From: Candidatus Thiodubiliella endoseptemdiera
Lineage (GTDB): Bacteria > Pseudomonadota > Gammaproteobacteria > PS1 > Pseudothioglobaceae
Length of the DNA stretch: 64,000 bases
Reading direction: 5' to 3'
NCBI GenBank assembly: GCA_013416635.1
Contig: JACCHT010000001.1
Location: forward strand, 992,001-1,056,000
Position numbers and translations under genes: made by a program. Positions 30,023 through 40,139 of the stretch are shown piece after piece; position 1 is the first letter of the stretch; every line of letters begins with the position of its first letter. The notes below the pieces were generated by a model. That model worked only from the letters and a program-made list of their open reading frames with translations. It was not told where the DNA came from and did no database searches.

Positions 30023-32317
30023 ATGCCTATTGGCAAACAAATAATTATCACTGGTGCAATACAAGGCGTTGGCTTTCGTCCCTTTGTTTATAATATTGCA
30101 CGACAATTAGATATTGTTGGCGAAGTTTATAATGACTCTGCAGGCGTGATTATTATAGTTCAATGCACCAACAGTCAACTGAATCTTCTTTTGTCATCCC
30201 TTGAAAATAATACACCTGTATTAGCAACAATCACAAACATTAAGATTGAAGAAGTTCAATTCGATGGCTATGTGGATTTTAGTATTACTCAAAGCAGAGG
30301 GGGCAAGGTTGCCACTTTGGTCTTACCTGATGCCTGTATTTGTAACGATTGTATCAACGATATTACCAATAAAAATAATCGTCGCTATGGATATGCGTTT
30401 ACCAATTGCACAAATTGTGGCCCTCGATTTTCTATTATTAAAAAAATGCCTTATGATAGGCAATCTACCAGTATGGCACCCTTTATGATGTGTCAAAAAT
30501 GTGTGCAAGAATATCAAAATCCAAATAACAGGCGTTTTCACGCTCAACCAAATGCATGTCATCATTGTGGCCCACAATTACAATTAACTGATTCAGCAGG
30601 CAAAGACATCGCCTGTAACGATATTATTGTAAAAACTGCAACCCTATTAAAACAAGGTAAAATTATTGCCATTAAAGGCATTGGCGGATTTCATTTAGCC
30701 TGTTTGGCAAACATTGAATCAACGATAGCAACACTACGAAAAAGAAAACATAGGGCACATAAACCTTTTGCCTTAATGGCTAAAGACATCACCACTATAA
30801 AAAAATATTGTCAAGTTTCCCCGCAAGAAGAAAACTTATTGACCAACAGCGCATCACCGATTGTTTTATTGAAAATTGACAATAACACACTGCCTTCACA
30901 AATTGCACCTAAACAGAAAAAATTAGGATTTATGCTACCCTACACCCCACTGCATTATTTATTGTTGCAACAATTGGATACACCTTTGCTACTAACTTCC
31001 GGCAATAAAAGTTGCAATCCTCAAATTACAAACAATCAACAAGCGTTACAAGAACTGGAAGGAGTGGCTGATTACTTCTTAATGCACAACCGTGATATTA
31101 TTAACCGTGTTGATGATTCTGTGGTGCAGTTTTCTACTGACAAAGCCCAGATGATTCGTAGAGCAAGAGGTTATGCACCAACTGCACTACCTCTGCCAAA
31201 TGGGTTTGAAAATTGCCAAGGACTGCTGGCTGTTGGCGCTGAATTAAAAAATACTTTTTGCTTAATGACACAAAGCAACGCCCTTATATCACAACATATT
31301 GGCGATTTAAAAACCTTAGAAAGTTATCAAGATTTTGAATATAACATTGATTTATATCAGCGTTTATATATGACCCCTATTCAACATCTGGTTGCCGATT
31401 TACACCCCGATTATTTATCTTCAAAATATGCGGATAATTATGCACAAACCCACGATATTAAACTAGATACAGTCGCACATCATCATGCCCATATTGCCGC
31501 TTGTTTATTTGAAAATGGTCGCACAATAAATAGTAAAAAAGTGCTGGGTGTGGTCTGGGATGGAATGGGACTAGGGGCTGATAATAGTTTGTGGGGAGGT
31601 GAATTTTTATTGGCAGATTATTCCAGTTTTAGCCGTTTGGCACATTTTGAATACACGCCCTTACTAGGCGGAGACAAAGCACAAAATGAGCCTTGGCGTA
31701 TGGCATATGCGTATTGCAAACAATACCAAATATCAGCAAGTGCTTATTTCTCAGGCAAGCCCACAACAGAATTTGATGCATTATTAAACAGTGATTTAGT
31801 GTTGAATAACACCTCTTCAGTAGGTCGTTTGTTTGATGCTGTGGCATACTTATTAGGCATTTGCTCTCATAAAATTAGTTATGAAGCACAAGCAGCGATT
31901 GAATTAGAAAATATGGCCAGTGCCTGTCTAAATTTTGATGCACAACCCACTTACGAATTTGAACTTAAACAAGCAAAAAATCACACGCATATTGACAGCA
32001 AAAAACTGTGGATTGCGATTTTAAAAGACCTTGAAAATCAGGTTAAAAGAGAAGATATTGCCTATCGCTTTCACCTATCACTCGCCCAATTATTAGTGGA
32101 AGTGGTACTACAATTCAAACAAACTCACCCTTTTGATACTGTGGTACTATCAGGCGGTGTGTTCCATAATCAATTATTATCAACACAAATCAGTGCATTA
32201 TTTGCTAACATAGACAATATAACACTATTGACACATTCAAAATTGCCTTGTGGTGATGGCAGCATTAGTCTGGGTCAAGCAGCAATTTGTATCGCAAAGG
32301 AAAAAAAATATGGCTAA
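30023..32317 (+). CDS. hypF: Carbamoyltransferase HypF
   Basis: HypF makes carbamoyl-AMP from carbamoyl phosphate and transfers carbamoyl to HypE, the source of the CN ligands. The 764 residues comprise, in order, an acylphosphatase domain (GAIQGVGFRPFVYNIARQL, 10-28), two zinc-finger repeats (CICNDC and CTNCGPRFS; CQKC and CHHCGPQ), a YrdC-like domain (GIGGFHLACLA) and a Kae1-like domain (HHHAHIAACLFENG, VVWDGMGLG, LSGGVFHNQ). Full length. Its stop overlaps the gmhA start by 8 bp. Confidence 0.97.
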   Translation: MPIGKQIIITGAIQGVGFRPFVYNIARQLDIVGEVYNDSAGVIIIVQCTNSQLNLLLSSLENNTPVLATITNIKIEEVQFDGYVDFSITQSRGGKVATLVLPDACICNDCINDITNKNNRRYGYAFTNCTNCGPRFSIIKKMPYDRQSTSMAPFMMCQKCVQEYQNPNNRRFHAQPNACHHCGPQLQLTDSAGKDIACNDIIVKTATLLKQGKIIAIKGIGGFHLACLANIESTIATLRKRKHRAHKPFALMAKDITTIKKYCQVSPQEENLLTNSASPIVLLKIDNNTLPSQIAPKQKKLGFMLPYTPLHYLLLQQLDTPLLLTSGNKSCNPQITNNQQALQELEGVADYFLMHNRDIINRVDDSVVQFSTDKAQMIRRARGYAPTALPLPNGFENCQGLLAVGAELKNTFCLMTQSNALISQHIGDLKTLESYQDFEYNIDLYQRLYMTPIQHLVADLHPDYLSSKYADNYAQTHDIKLDTVAHHHAHIAACLFENGRTINSKKVLGVVWDGMGLGADNSLWGGEFLLADYSSFSRLAHFEYTPLLGGDKAQNEPWRMAYAYCKQYQISASAYFSGKPTTEFDALLNSDLVLNNTSSVGRLFDAVAYLLGICSHKISYEAQAAIELENMASACLNFDAQPTYEFELKQAKNHTHIDSKKLWIAILKDLENQVKREDIAYRFHLSLAQLLVEVVLQFKQTHPFDTVVLSGGVFHNQLLSTQISALFANIDNITLLTHSKLPCGDGSISLGQAAICIAKEKKYG

Positions 32318-32957
32318 CAATACAACATTATCAGGATTATATCCCTTTTTAAATGACAATAAAAAAGACACCAATACAGAATTACTACTGCATTCAATTC
32401 GTGAAAAAGTTGATGACAGTATTAAAGCAAAACAAACCTTCTTTCAAAATAACGAACATAAAATTCTACAAACCGCACAAATAATTGCTCAATGTTATCA
32501 ACAAAATGGACATTTATTCGCCATGGGAAATGGCGGTTCATCTTGTGATGCAGCACACATTACCACCGAATTTATGCACCCAGTAACCACTGGTAGAAAA
32601 GCCTTAGGTTTTACCAATCTTACCGCTGATATTGCCACCATGACTGCCGTTGCCAATGATGTCGGTAACGAACATATTTTTTTAAGACAATTGCTTTGCT
32701 TGGCAAAGCAGGGAGATGTTTTGATTGGATTTTCCACTAGCGGTAACTCAAAAAGCCTCATTCAAGGCTTTGTGCAAGCAAAAGAAATGGGACTATCTAC
32801 TATTGGATTTTCAGGTCAAACTGGCGGTGAAATGGCAAAATGTAACAGTGTGGACATTTGTCTAACCGTCCAGACAGACAGTATTCACAGAATACAAGAA
32901 TCGCATTTAACCACCTACCATATTCTTTGGGATTTGGTACATAGCTTACTTCCCTAA
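32310..32957 (+). CDS. gmhA: Phosphoheptose isomerase (SIS domain)
   Basis: The enzyme converts sedoheptulose 7-phosphate to D-glycero-D-manno-heptose 7-phosphate, the first step to LPS core heptose. I chose the ATG at 32310 (MANNTTLSG), giving about 215 residues; an earlier start at 32250 would lie inside hypF. The SIS domain has AMGNGGSSCDAAHITTEF (about 72-89), GFSTSGNSKSLI and the C-terminal HRIQESHLTTYHILWDLV. The 8-bp overlap with hypF means hydrogenase and LPS genes share a transcript. gmhB and waaC lie near 53 kb. Confidence 0.88.
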   Translation: MANNTTLSGLYPFLNDNKKDTNTELLLHSIREKVDDSIKAKQTFFQNNEHKILQTAQIIAQCYQQNGHLFAMGNGGSSCDAAHITTEFMHPVTTGRKALGFTNLTADIATMTAVANDVGNEHIFLRQLLCLAKQGDVLIGFSTSGNSKSLIQGFVQAKEMGLSTIGFSGQTGGEMAKCNSVDICLTVQTDSIHRIQESHLTTYHILWDLVHSLLP

Positions 32958-32964
32958 TCCAAAA

Positions 32965-33121
32965 GAGACCTTTGCATAAATAGGGATGATTAGCAAAATG
33001 ACAGATTTTATTAATTGGAAATTTTAAATCCACTCTAGCAGGGCTAAGGGTGTTTTTAAAAAGTTTGTAATTTGATGAAAGATGGCGTTTTGATGATTAT
33101 TCATATTTATGCAAAGGTCTC
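32965..33121 (+). mobile_element. MITE copy 6 (157 bp)
   Basis: The copy has perfect 18-bp terminal repeats and a perfect 5-bp target duplication, CAAAA on both sides. It lies 7 bp after the gmhA stop. Confidence 0.97.
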
Positions 33122-33280
33122 CAAAAGTAGAGATTGCAAAGATAATGCTTATCCCTTTGCCCTGTCTGTGTTTGCAAAAAATATTAGTCCTGCCCATAGG
33201 TTCGGCGGCTATTTTTTGGATTGGGGTACTTTAAAAACAATAAAATCCTTTTGGCAGTATTTAATCAGTAAAATTTAAGA

Positions 33281-34030
33281 ATGAAAATTATAACAATCAA
33301 TGTCAACGGTATTCGAGCAGCTGAAAAAAAAGGTTTTTTTGAATGGTTAAAAAAAGAAGATGCTGATGTGGTTTGCTTGCAAGAAATCAAAGCACAAGAA
33401 GACCAGTTAGACGAGCGATTTTATCCCAAAGAATACCACTGCTATTATCACCCTGCCGAGAAAAAAGGCTATTCGGGCACAGCAATTTTTAGTAAGAAGA
33501 AACCCAATAAAATCATCAAAAAAACCAACTGGGAAACCATAGATTTTGAAGGTCGCCTTATCCAAGCCGATTTTGATGATTTGTCCGTCGTTTCCATTTA
33601 TGTCCATTCTGGTAGTGCTAAACAAGAACGCCAAGATATAAAAATGGCATTCTTAACCCAACGCTTTATGCCGTATCTCAAGCAATTAAAAGCCGATGGT
33701 AAAAAAGTCATCCTCTGTGGCGATGTCAATATCGTGCATCAAAAACGCGACATCAAAAACTTCACTGGCAACAAAACCGCTCGGGTTGCCTCCCCGAAGA
33801 ACGCGCCTACCTCGATGAATTATTTAATCAAATCGGCTTCATCGATGCCTTCCGTGCGGTCAATCAAGAAGATCATCAATACACTTGGTGGAGCAATCGC
33901 GGACAGGCGTGGGCAAATAATACAGGCTGGCGTATCGACTACCAAATCCTCAACAACCGATTAAAAGAGCACCGCGTTGATTAGAATATCAGTTATAAAA
34001 GGAACTTTTCTGAACACCGCTCATGCTTGA
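33281..34030 (+). pseudogene. xth: Exodeoxyribonuclease III / AP endonuclease, copy 2, frameshifted
   Basis: The ExoIII (base-excision repair) reading is good from ATG 33281 to about 33770 (LQEIKAQEDQLDERF, SVVSIYVHSGSA, LCGDVNIVHQKRDIKN). In the A-run 33773-33776 one base is missing. Restoring it gives NKNRSGCLPEERAYLDELF, QYTWWSNRGQ and GWRIDYQ, to a TAG at 33984. The SEHAP-like end carrying the catalytic histidine follows near 34007, but only after more indels. The first 480 bp and about 25 bp of leader are nearly the same as copy 1 at 8858, so one is a duplicate. Neither copy reads through, so the window has no intact xth unless the breaks are sequence errors. Confidence 0.88.
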
Positions 34031-34607
34031 AGAACTATCGATGACACATCAAATCGCTTATCGATGACTTATTAATCAGCAAAATGCTTGAACAATCTTA
34101 CAGTGAGTAACGAACGATGAATTTATCAGGGGATAATCAATACAAATTAGATGTTTTGCTACGAGTTATTATGGCAACAATGATTATAGCGCGTTATTGA
34201 TGATTTAGACTACTCAGGATTGAAACAACGAGGCTATTAGACTTTACCATGATGAGATATCTAATATGAAAAATCGTGAAATCAAATTTGCGATTAAGAT
34301 GCTAGAAGTTATCGCTATGGCTTCAAAAAATTTAAAGAAATTAAACCAAACAGAATCTATTGATGAATTTTACAGTCAATAGAGTTGCGCAAAGGGCTGA
34401 TTATTTTAGTATCAGATTTGTTAATTGTTGTAGATAATCTACAATTAGCGATAAGCCTAATCGAAAATGGCAGAAAGTATTTATTGCTTGATAGAAGGAA
34501 ATCAATTAAATATTAGTTGACTGAATACAAAGCAATAATCTACAAAGCATGAGATTAAACGCGATAGATATACTATTTACATAGAAGATTTTAAAGTAAG
34601 AATCACA
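34031..34607. other. Gene-free decayed stretch
   Basis: No supported ORF on either strand. Short readable pieces are broken by stops every 15-30 codons. The end of this stretch grades into the TPR repeat remnant, so it may hold the ruined 5' part of that gene. Confidence 0.5.
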
Positions 34608-35456
34608 AAGCAATTAATGCTTATCAAAAAGCCATTGAATTAAGAATGATATGGCTTATTACAAATATGGAATGCATTATTACAGATTGAAGGAATACAA
34701 AGGCAATTATGCCTATAAAAAAGCATTGAATTAAGCCTTGAATGATGGGCTTATAACAATATGGGGGATGCTTATGATGAGTTGAAGGAATACCAAAAGG
34801 CAATTAATGCCTATCAAAAAGCCATTGAGATTAAGCCTAATGATGTGGCTTATAACAATATGGGGATGCTTATAAAGTTAAGGAATAAAGCAATTATCCT
34901 ATAAAAGCCATTGAGATTAAACCCGATAATCATGAGGCTTATTACAATATGGGGAATGCTTATGGTAAATTAGGGGAATACCAAAAGGCAATTAATGCCT
35001 ATCAAAAAGCCATTGAAATTAAGCCTGATATGCATGAGGCTTATTACAATATGGGGAATGCTTATAATGAGTTAAAGGAATACCAAAAGGCAATTAATGC
35101 CTATCAAAAAGCCATTGAGATTAAACCCGATAATCATGAGGCTTATAACAATATGGGGATTGCTTATAATAAGTTAGAAGGAATACCAAAAGGCAATTAA
35201 TGCCTATCAAAAAGCCATTGAGATTAAACCCGATAATCATAGGGCTTATTACAATATGGGGAATACTTATAGTGAGTTAAAGAAATACCAAAAGGCAATT
35301 AATGCCTATCAAAAAGCCATTGAATTGCCTAGCCTCATTGATCACGCCAAAAAACAAAATTTTGATTTGCTAGAAAGTTACATCAACAATCTTGACGACT
35401 CGCCTGTCAAGCAACAAAACTTATTTATCTTAAATCAACTAAAAGGCCATGACTAA
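34608..35456 (+). pseudogene. Tetratricopeptide-repeat protein, multiply frameshifted
   Basis: About seven or eight 102-bp units encode 34-residue TPRs of the form EYQKAINAYQKAIEIKPDN followed by HEAYYNMGNAYNELK. TPRs bind other proteins. Reading is open only in parts (34949-35200 and 35256-35456). Differences between units, such as an extra base in the unit near 35178 (TTAGAAGGAATACC against TTAAAGGAATACC), show indels. Earlier units are more eroded. The last piece ends with a non-repeat tail, LPSLIDHAKKQNFDLLE. The near-identical DNA units would also favour slippage, so copy-number change is possible. Confidence 0.8.
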
Positions 35457-36131
35457 CCTACGAAAAATCCAAAGTTTTGTGCGTCGTTCAGGTCGATTGA
35501 CACTGGGGCAAAAGGCGGGGTTAACGGAGTTTTGGGGGATTATGGTGTGGATTTGCCAGAAGGTAATATTGATTTGGATGCTTTGTTTGTTAAACGGCAG
35601 CAGGTTGTTTTGGAAATTGGATTTGGTAATGGGGACAGTTTGCTGGAGATGGCGATTAATACACCTGATAGGAATTTTTTGGGTATTGAGGTGTATGAGG
35701 CGGGTATTGGCAGGCTGATTAATGAGGCACATAAACACCAATTACGCAATTTAAAAATTATTCAAGCGGATGCAGTTGAGGTTTTAATCCAGCATATAGA
35801 GAATGACAGTTTTGATGCGTTTCAACTTTTTTTCCCTGACCCGTGGCATAAGAAAAAACACCACAAACGACGCATTGTTAATCCTGATTTTTTGGATATA
35901 TTATCGCAAAAGGTCAAACCGGGTGGACGGATTCATATGGCGACTGATTGGGAACATTATGCCATTGCGATGCTGGCAACTTTAGAAAATCACCCCGACT
36001 TTAAAAACACGCAAAGCGACCCTATCTATTCACCAAGACCGGACTATCGCCCGATGACCAAATTTGAAAAACGCGGCAAACGATTGGGACACGGTGTTTG
36101 GGATTTAATTTTTATTAACGAGGCAGGCTAA
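35449..36131 (+). pseudogene. trmB: tRNA (guanine-N7-)-methyltransferase, frameshifted near the N-terminus
   Basis: TrmB methylates G46 of tRNA using SAM. The N-terminus (MTNLRKIQSFVRRSGRLTLG, from 35449) and the body (from about 35540: VVLEIGFGNGDSLLEMA, QLFFPDPWHKKKHHKRR, FEKRGKRLGHGVWDL) are in different frames. Adding one G to the G-run at 35534-35538 gives LTEFWGDYGVDLPEGN and one continuous protein of about 227 residues. A body-only product from 35532 would lack the family's N-terminal RxxGRxTxxQ segment. Given the clean fix, a sequencing error is quite possible. Followed immediately by fxsA. Confidence 0.88.
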
Positions 36132-36571
36132 TGTTATTTTTAATTTTTGTTATATCAACTACTTTGGAATTAATGGTGCTAATTGAAGTTGGCGGATCAA
36201 TTGGCACGGGCAATACGATTTTGTTGATTATCTTGACGGCTTTTATTGGCTCATATTTATTGAAACAACAGGGGTTTTCTACCTTACAAAAAGTGCAAAT
36301 AGCAACGATGGAAGGTAAAAATCCTTCATTTGAAATGTTAGAAGGTGTGGTTATTATGGTGTCGGGAATTTTGCTTTTAACTCCTGGGTTTATTACTGAT
36401 AGTATTGGACTATTGGGATTAATGCCTTGGAGTAGGGCATTCTTTTTAAAACATTTTTTAGAAAAAAATGCAAATAAGGTTTTTACCGCGACACAGAGAC
36501 AAAAACCGCAACAAAATCAAAAAACAATGAAAAGTGAAAAAACCATTGAAGGCGAATTTTGGGAAGAATGA
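36131..36571 (+). CDS. fxsA: FxsA family membrane protein
   Basis: FxsA is a small cytoplasmic-membrane protein. The E. coli homologue affects F-exclusion of phage T7 when overproduced; its normal role is unknown. The 146 residues have three hydrophobic segments, including ISTTLELMVLIEVGG and LEGVVIMVSGILLLTPGFITD (two signature regions), and a charged tail. The start codon overlaps the trmB stop, and its stop overlaps the folC start (ATGA). Confidence 0.9.
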   Translation: MLFLIFVISTTLELMVLIEVGGSIGTGNTILLIILTAFIGSYLLKQQGFSTLQKVQIATMEGKNPSFEMLEGVVIMVSGILLLTPGFITDSIGLLGLMPWSRAFFLKHFLEKNANKVFTATQRQKPQQNQKTMKSEKTIEGEFWEE

Positions 36572-37737
36572 AAACGCTAGATAATTGGCTAGATTATCAA
36601 GAAAATCTACATACAAAAAAGATTGATTTGGGGCTAGAACGCATCCAAAAAGTTTATCAAAAACTGTTTCCAAATGGGGTTAATTTTAAAGTTATTACTG
36701 TTGCAGGCACAAATGGTAAAGGTTCTACCATTGCTTTTATTGACAGTATTTATCAACAGGTAAACATTAAAGTTGCCTCGTTTACCTCTCCGCATATTAT
36801 TCAATATAATGAACGATTTATTATCAACGGCGTGCAAGCCAGCGATGCACAAATATGCGATGCATTTGCACAAATTGAACAAACAAGAGGAATGACTTCT
36901 TTAACCTATTTTGAATTTTCAACCTTGGCAGCACTACTTATTTTCACCCATCAAAAAGTAGCAGTAGCAATATTAGAAGTTGGACTTGGTGGGCGCCTAG
37001 ATTCAGTCAATGTGGTGGACAATGATGTGGCTGTAATTAGCAGTATTGATATTGATCACGCTGATTATTTGGGTAACACGCGTGAAAGTATTGGCTTGGA
37101 AAAAGCGGGCATTATGCGTCCGAATATGCCGTGTATTTGTGGCGATACAAACCCACCAAAAACGATAGTGCAATACGCTCAGGAAATTGGTGCGTTGCTG
37201 ACATTTGTCAATGCACCTTATCTTGGTAATATCGGCTTACAGGGTGAGCATCAAAAACGCAATGCGGCATTAGCGATTGAAGCGGTTAATCAATTGCACG
37301 CCCTCCCCTTTAATCAAGTATCTGCTGGTATTTCCAATGCTAAATTAGTAGGTCGCTTTCAAGTCAAAAGCAAAAGTGATAAGACAATTGTATTAGATGT
37401 CGCTCACAACCCGGCAGCAGTTCAAGCATTAACTGATACGCTCCAATGCAATCAACAACCGACGATTGCGATTTTTTGCGTCTTAGAGGACAAAAATATT
37501 GAAGAAATGATTGATATTATTTCCCCATCAATTGACGAATGGCTATTAGTCCCATTAAATACTGGGCGTGCAATTTCTATGCAAAATTTAATTCAAAAAT
37601 TTAGTCTGTTAAATAAAGTCAAAGTTTACAAGGATATGCCATCCGCCCTTCATCAGGCACTAAATGCAAATCGAGTTAAACGCATTGTAATTTTTGGCTC
37701 TTTTTATGTTGTTACCGATGCACTCAAAGTGTTGTAA
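36568..37737 (+). CDS. folC: Folylpolyglutamate / dihydrofolate synthase
   Basis: The Mur-ligase-type enzyme adds glutamate to folates. I chose the ATG at 36568 (MKTLDNWLDYQENLH), overlapping the fxsA stop. About 389 residues contain the P-loop VAGTNGKGSTIAF (about 48-60), SPHIIQYNERF, EVGLGGRLDSVN and DVAHNPAAV. Full length. Confidence 0.95.
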   Translation: MKTLDNWLDYQENLHTKKIDLGLERIQKVYQKLFPNGVNFKVITVAGTNGKGSTIAFIDSIYQQVNIKVASFTSPHIIQYNERFIINGVQASDAQICDAFAQIEQTRGMTSLTYFEFSTLAALLIFTHQKVAVAILEVGLGGRLDSVNVVDNDVAVISSIDIDHADYLGNTRESIGLEKAGIMRPNMPCICGDTNPPKTIVQYAQEIGALLTFVNAPYLGNIGLQGEHQKRNAALAIEAVNQLHALPFNQVSAGISNAKLVGRFQVKSKSDKTIVLDVAHNPAAVQALTDTLQCNQQPTIAIFCVLEDKNIEEMIDIISPSIDEWLLVPLNTGRAISMQNLIQKFSLLNKVKVYKDMPSALHQALNANRVKRIVIFGSFYVVTDALKVL

Positions 37738-37774
37738 AATTAACTTTGATAAAAAAAACAACTAAAGAGCAATA

Positions 37775-38617
37775 ATGAATGAATTTTTAACAAATATTGG
37801 GAACTCAATCGTACAAATACACTGGTCAGCCTGGATTTCCATAATTATTTTTATTGGGTTTGGTATGCGCGGATTTAAGCGCGGCTTGGCAAAAGAGTTA
37901 ATTGGTTTAGGCTTTATGATACTTTCATTCGTCATTGCTTGGTTGTTTTACGATTCCTTATCGACCCACACACTGATTACTTGGATGTCGTTATCAATAC
38001 AATCAAATATGGCAATTGCCTTTGGCGTTATTTTTGTTTTGATGCAAGCGGCTAAAATAGCACTTTATCGATTAACCGCAATGGCATCAGAAATAACTGA
38101 CCCCTGTGTATTAAATAAATCACTTTTAATCCTCTTTCTGCTGATTGCCACCGCTATATTTAATTACTATATAGATGTATTTCTCAATTTCAACACCATA
38201 GAAACCGTAGTAACTACTGGATTGTTGCGCACTGGCTCATCATTTATTATCACTTTTTTTGCCATTATTGGTTTATTTGTTACCATATCTAAACCACTCA
38301 AACTTTCAATTAGTGTTTCATATCCTTGCTTTTTATCCTCTTTTATTCAAGGGATCTTAAATCTATTAAGCTCCTTGAATAACAAACTTAATGCGGTCAG
38401 TGTCATCAGTAGAAGCAATTCTATATTTGGCTCAGTTATTGGGCTAATAAAAGGCTTTATGTTTATTATTATTGTGATTTTAATATTACAAAGTATTGAC
38501 ATTGTATCGCAGGAATATTTCTGGGTTGAGTCTAAAAGTTCACTCAGAGTATTCCAAGATGTAGCATCAAATATCAAACCAGAATTATCAAAATACTTAC
38601 TCTTTATTAAGGAATAA
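37775..38617 (+). CDS. cvpA: CvpA family membrane protein
   Basis: The N-terminal 170 residues fit CvpA (four membrane helices, with MRGFKRGLAKELIGLG after the first), a protein needed for colicin V production and linked to envelope stress. At 280 residues it is longer than usual (about 160-200): a C-terminal extension has another hydrophobic helix (GFMFIIIVILILQSI). The gene lies 3 bp before purF, the classic cvpA-purF pair. The extension has no recognised domain. Confidence 0.85.
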   Translation: MNEFLTNIGNSIVQIHWSAWISIIIFIGFGMRGFKRGLAKELIGLGFMILSFVIAWLFYDSLSTHTLITWMSLSIQSNMAIAFGVIFVLMQAAKIALYRLTAMASEITDPCVLNKSLLILFLLIATAIFNYYIDVFLNFNTIETVVTTGLLRTGSSFIITFFAIIGLFVTISKPLKLSISVSYPCFLSSFIQGILNLLSSLNNKLNAVSVISRSNSIFGSVIGLIKGFMFIIIVILILQSIDIVSQEYFWVESKSSLRVFQDVASNIKPELSKYLLFIKE

Positions 38618-38620
38618 CTT

Positions 38621-40135
38621 ATGTGCGGTATTGTTGGCATTCTATCCACCACTAAAAAAGACACGGCAATTTATATTTACGATGCGCTAACTATTCTTCA
38701 GCATCGTGGGCAAGATGCCGCAGGCATTGTTACTTCGCATAAAGGTCGCTTTTATATGCGTAAGTCAAATGGCTTAGTTAGAAACGCTTTTAGGACAAAA
38801 CACATCTCTGGCTTACTGGGCGATATGGGCATTGGACATGTGCGTTATCCGACGGCGGGCAGTTCATCGGGTGCGGAAGCACAGCCTTTTTATGTGAATT
38901 CACCGTATGGTATTACCTTTGCTCATAACGGCAATTTGACCAATACTGCAGAATTAGCAAAAGAATTATTTGAACAAGATTTACGCCATATTAACACCAA
39001 TTCTGATTCTGAAATCTTACTCAATGTCTTTGCAGGGGAATTGGCAAAATTAGAAAAACAGCGTATTAATGAAAAAGATATTTTTACTTCTATCATGCAA
39101 GTACATAAACGCGTACGAGGTGCTTATGCAGCCGTTGGTATGATTCCAGGCTATGGTATTTTTGGCTTCCGTGACCCAAATGGCATCCGCCCACTCATCT
39201 TAGGAAAACGCACCACTAAAGGCGGCACCAAATATATGCTGGCTTCGGAAAGCGTGGCACTCACAGCGTTAGGCTACAAAGTAACTCGTGATATTGCCCC
39301 AGGCGAAGGCGTGGTAATTGACAGAAAAGGCAATATTTTTACTAAGCAATGCTCAGACAAGTCGCAATACAGTCCTTGTATTTTTGAGTTTGTTTATTTT
39401 GCCCGTCCAGATTCGGTGATTGATAATATTTCCGTGTATAAATCACGCCTTAGAATGGGTGAAAAGTTGGCAGAAAAAATCCAAAATGAATGGAGTGAGA
39501 CAATTGATGTGGTGATTCCAATCCCAGATACCTCTCGTGTGGCAGCCTTGCAATTAGCACAAAAATTAGGGGTGAAATACTCCGAAGGTTTGATTAAAAA
39601 CCGTTATATTGCCCGCACCTTTATTATGCCAGGGCAAAAACAGCGTAAAAAATCTGTGCGTCAAAAACTCAGTGCGATTGAACTTGAATTTAAAGGTAGA
39701 AATGTTTTATTGGTTGATGATTCGATTGTGCGTGGCACCACCAGTCAACAAATTGTGCAAATGGCACGGGATGCTGGTGCTAAAAATGTATTTTTTGCCT
39801 CGGCTGCCCCTGCAGTACGCTACCCCAATGTTTACGGCATTGATATGGCAAGTAACAAAGAATTTATTGCCCATGACAAAACCGCCGAGCAAGTATGCAC
39901 AGCGATTGGTGCTGATAAACTAATTTACCAAGATTTAGATGATTTAATTTGGTGCGTTCAGCAAGGAAACCCAAACATTAAAACCTTTGACAATTCTTGT
40001 TTTGATGGTGAATATGTTACTGGCGATATTGACAAAAACTACCTACAAAGCATTGAAGATATACGCTCTGACACTGCCAAACAAGAAAACAACACCAACG
40101 AAAGTTCAGAATTAATTTGTAATGATGTAGAATAA
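38621..40135 (+). CDS. purF: Amidophosphoribosyltransferase
   Basis: PurF commits PRPP and glutamine to purine synthesis. The 504 residues start MCGIVGILS, with catalytic Cys2 at the N-terminus, and contain the glutaminase segments HRGQDAAGI and HVRYPTAGSS. The phosphoribosyltransferase motif VLLVDDSIVRGTTSQQIV (about 364-381) is present. Full length. It is followed after 4 bp by a broken DNA methylase inserted between purF and metZ, which are neighbours in many gammaproteobacteria. Confidence 0.97.
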   Translation: MCGIVGILSTTKKDTAIYIYDALTILQHRGQDAAGIVTSHKGRFYMRKSNGLVRNAFRTKHISGLLGDMGIGHVRYPTAGSSSGAEAQPFYVNSPYGITFAHNGNLTNTAELAKELFEQDLRHINTNSDSEILLNVFAGELAKLEKQRINEKDIFTSIMQVHKRVRGAYAAVGMIPGYGIFGFRDPNGIRPLILGKRTTKGGTKYMLASESVALTALGYKVTRDIAPGEGVVIDRKGNIFTKQCSDKSQYSPCIFEFVYFARPDSVIDNISVYKSRLRMGEKLAEKIQNEWSETIDVVIPIPDTSRVAALQLAQKLGVKYSEGLIKNRYIARTFIMPGQKQRKKSVRQKLSAIELEFKGRNVLLVDDSIVRGTTSQQIVQMARDAGAKNVFFASAAPAVRYPNVYGIDMASNKEFIAHDKTAEQVCTAIGADKLIYQDLDDLIWCVQQGNPNIKTFDNSCFDGEYVTGDIDKNYLQSIEDIRSDTAKQENNTNESSELICNDVE

Positions 40136-40139
40136 CTCC

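Noticed and set aside
34608-35456. Regular direct repeats that could be taken for a CRISPR array
   Set aside because: The 102-bp units are continuous and encode 34-residue TPR motifs; there are no short repeats separated by unique spacers and no cas genes.
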